NCBI GenBank assembly: GCA_947475715.1
Contig: CANJNY010000002.1
Coordinates: 51,533-115,532 of the forward strand
Source: Prolixibacteraceae bacterium
GTDB lineage: Bacteria; Bacteroidota; Bacteroidia; Bacteroidales; Prolixibacteraceae
Length of the DNA stretch: 64,000 nucleotides
Direction of reading: 5' to 3'
The position numbers and the translations under genes were made by a program. Each line of letters opens with the position of its first letter. The stretch's first letter is position 1. Shown one piece after another: positions 63,846-64,000 of the stretch. The notes under the pieces were generated by a model. The model saw only the letters and a program-made list of their open reading frames with translations, did no database searches and was not told the DNA's origin.

Positions 63846-64000
63846 ATGTTTTTGAAGAAAATTCAAATTATCCTGCTGATCTTTATCACTTTGGGAAGTG
63901 CAAGCATCAGTAATGCACAGGATACCCTTCGTCTTTCGCTGAACGAGGCATTAAAAATTGCTCAGGCAAATAATTTGTCAATCAGGAATTCTCAGCTTGA
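63846..64000 (+). CDS. TolC-family outer-membrane efflux protein (start only)
   Basis: The first 51 residues: a signal peptide (MFLKKIQIILLIFITLGSAS, cleavage near SNAQD) and LRLSLNEALKIAQANNLSIR, the N-terminal helix repeat of TolC proteins. The rest lies beyond the window. The gene follows TetR, the usual layout of a TetR-controlled RND-type efflux system. Confidence 0.85.
   Translation, partial: MFLKKIQIILLIFITLGSASISNAQDTLRLSLNEALKIAQANNLSIRNSQL

Overview
The window is about 64 kb of a Bacteroidota chromosome, probably a free-living Bacteroidales/Marinilabiliales-type organism. The evidence is phylum-style promoters (TTTG plus TAnnTTTG boxes, found upstream of many genes), a lack of clear Shine-Dalgarno sequences, TonB-dependent receptors, Tat-exported Gfo/Idh/MocA oxidoreductases, a GH29 fucosidase and a eukaryotic-type hexokinase. 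No rRNA, tRNA or CRISPR array was seen. The gene assignments come from reading motifs, not from database searches.

Layout. 1-2361: 5' part of cobalamin-dependent methionine synthase (minus strand, cut by the window edge), followed by a heavily decayed AAA/DUF4143 ATPase pseudogene. 3321-9584: HAD phosphatase, a DoxX-TIM barrel fusion, an NmrA-like reductase, a secreted fucosidase and an M24 peptidase. 9725-13018: small membrane protein and two cell-envelope glycosyltransferases. 13069-21284: a minus-strand carbohydrate operon with three Tat-type oxidoreductases, a ThuA protein, a GHL10-type glycosidase and, first in the operon, a tetraheme cytochrome fused to a formylglycine-generating-enzyme-like domain. 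21522-36126: housekeeping genes (polA, polyprenyl synthase, deoC, mazG-like, dtd, hexokinase, a Mug-type glycosylase, rbfA, a LolC-like permease, metG) and a two-component system. 36477-42494: a second sugar locus (AraC regulator, two sugar isomerases, a ThuA-PmoA fusion, Gfo/Idh). 42694-47926: a type III polyketide synthase operon with UbiA prenyltransferase, methyltransferase and FAD monooxygenase. 47925-48632: a REP-associated tyrosine transposase (RAYT) with its palindromes. 48808-54849: two L,D-transpeptidases, a cold-shock protein, yaaA, a Tat sugar isomerase, a UroD-family protein and ybaK. 54846-62977: a metal-uptake locus (two TonB receptors, PepSY protein, YtkA-like lipoprotein, two paralogous small Cys-motif membrane proteins), best read as copper acquisition. 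63176-64000: a TetR regulator and the start of a TolC-type efflux operon.

How the genes work together. The two sugar loci share the same enzyme classes (Gfo/Idh/MocA, ThuA, xylose-isomerase-like TIM barrels), which fits oxidation-based glycoside breakdown, partly in the periplasm. The polyketide operon resembles the known srsABC logic (alkylresorcinol synthase, methyltransferase, hydroxylase) with an added prenyltransferase, so a prenylated quinone- or resorcinol-type lipid is a reasonable inference. The 59-63 kb receptor and lipoprotein carry Cys/Met/His motifs typical of copper handling. The intergenic DNA holds several families of short palindromes and inverted-repeat elements.
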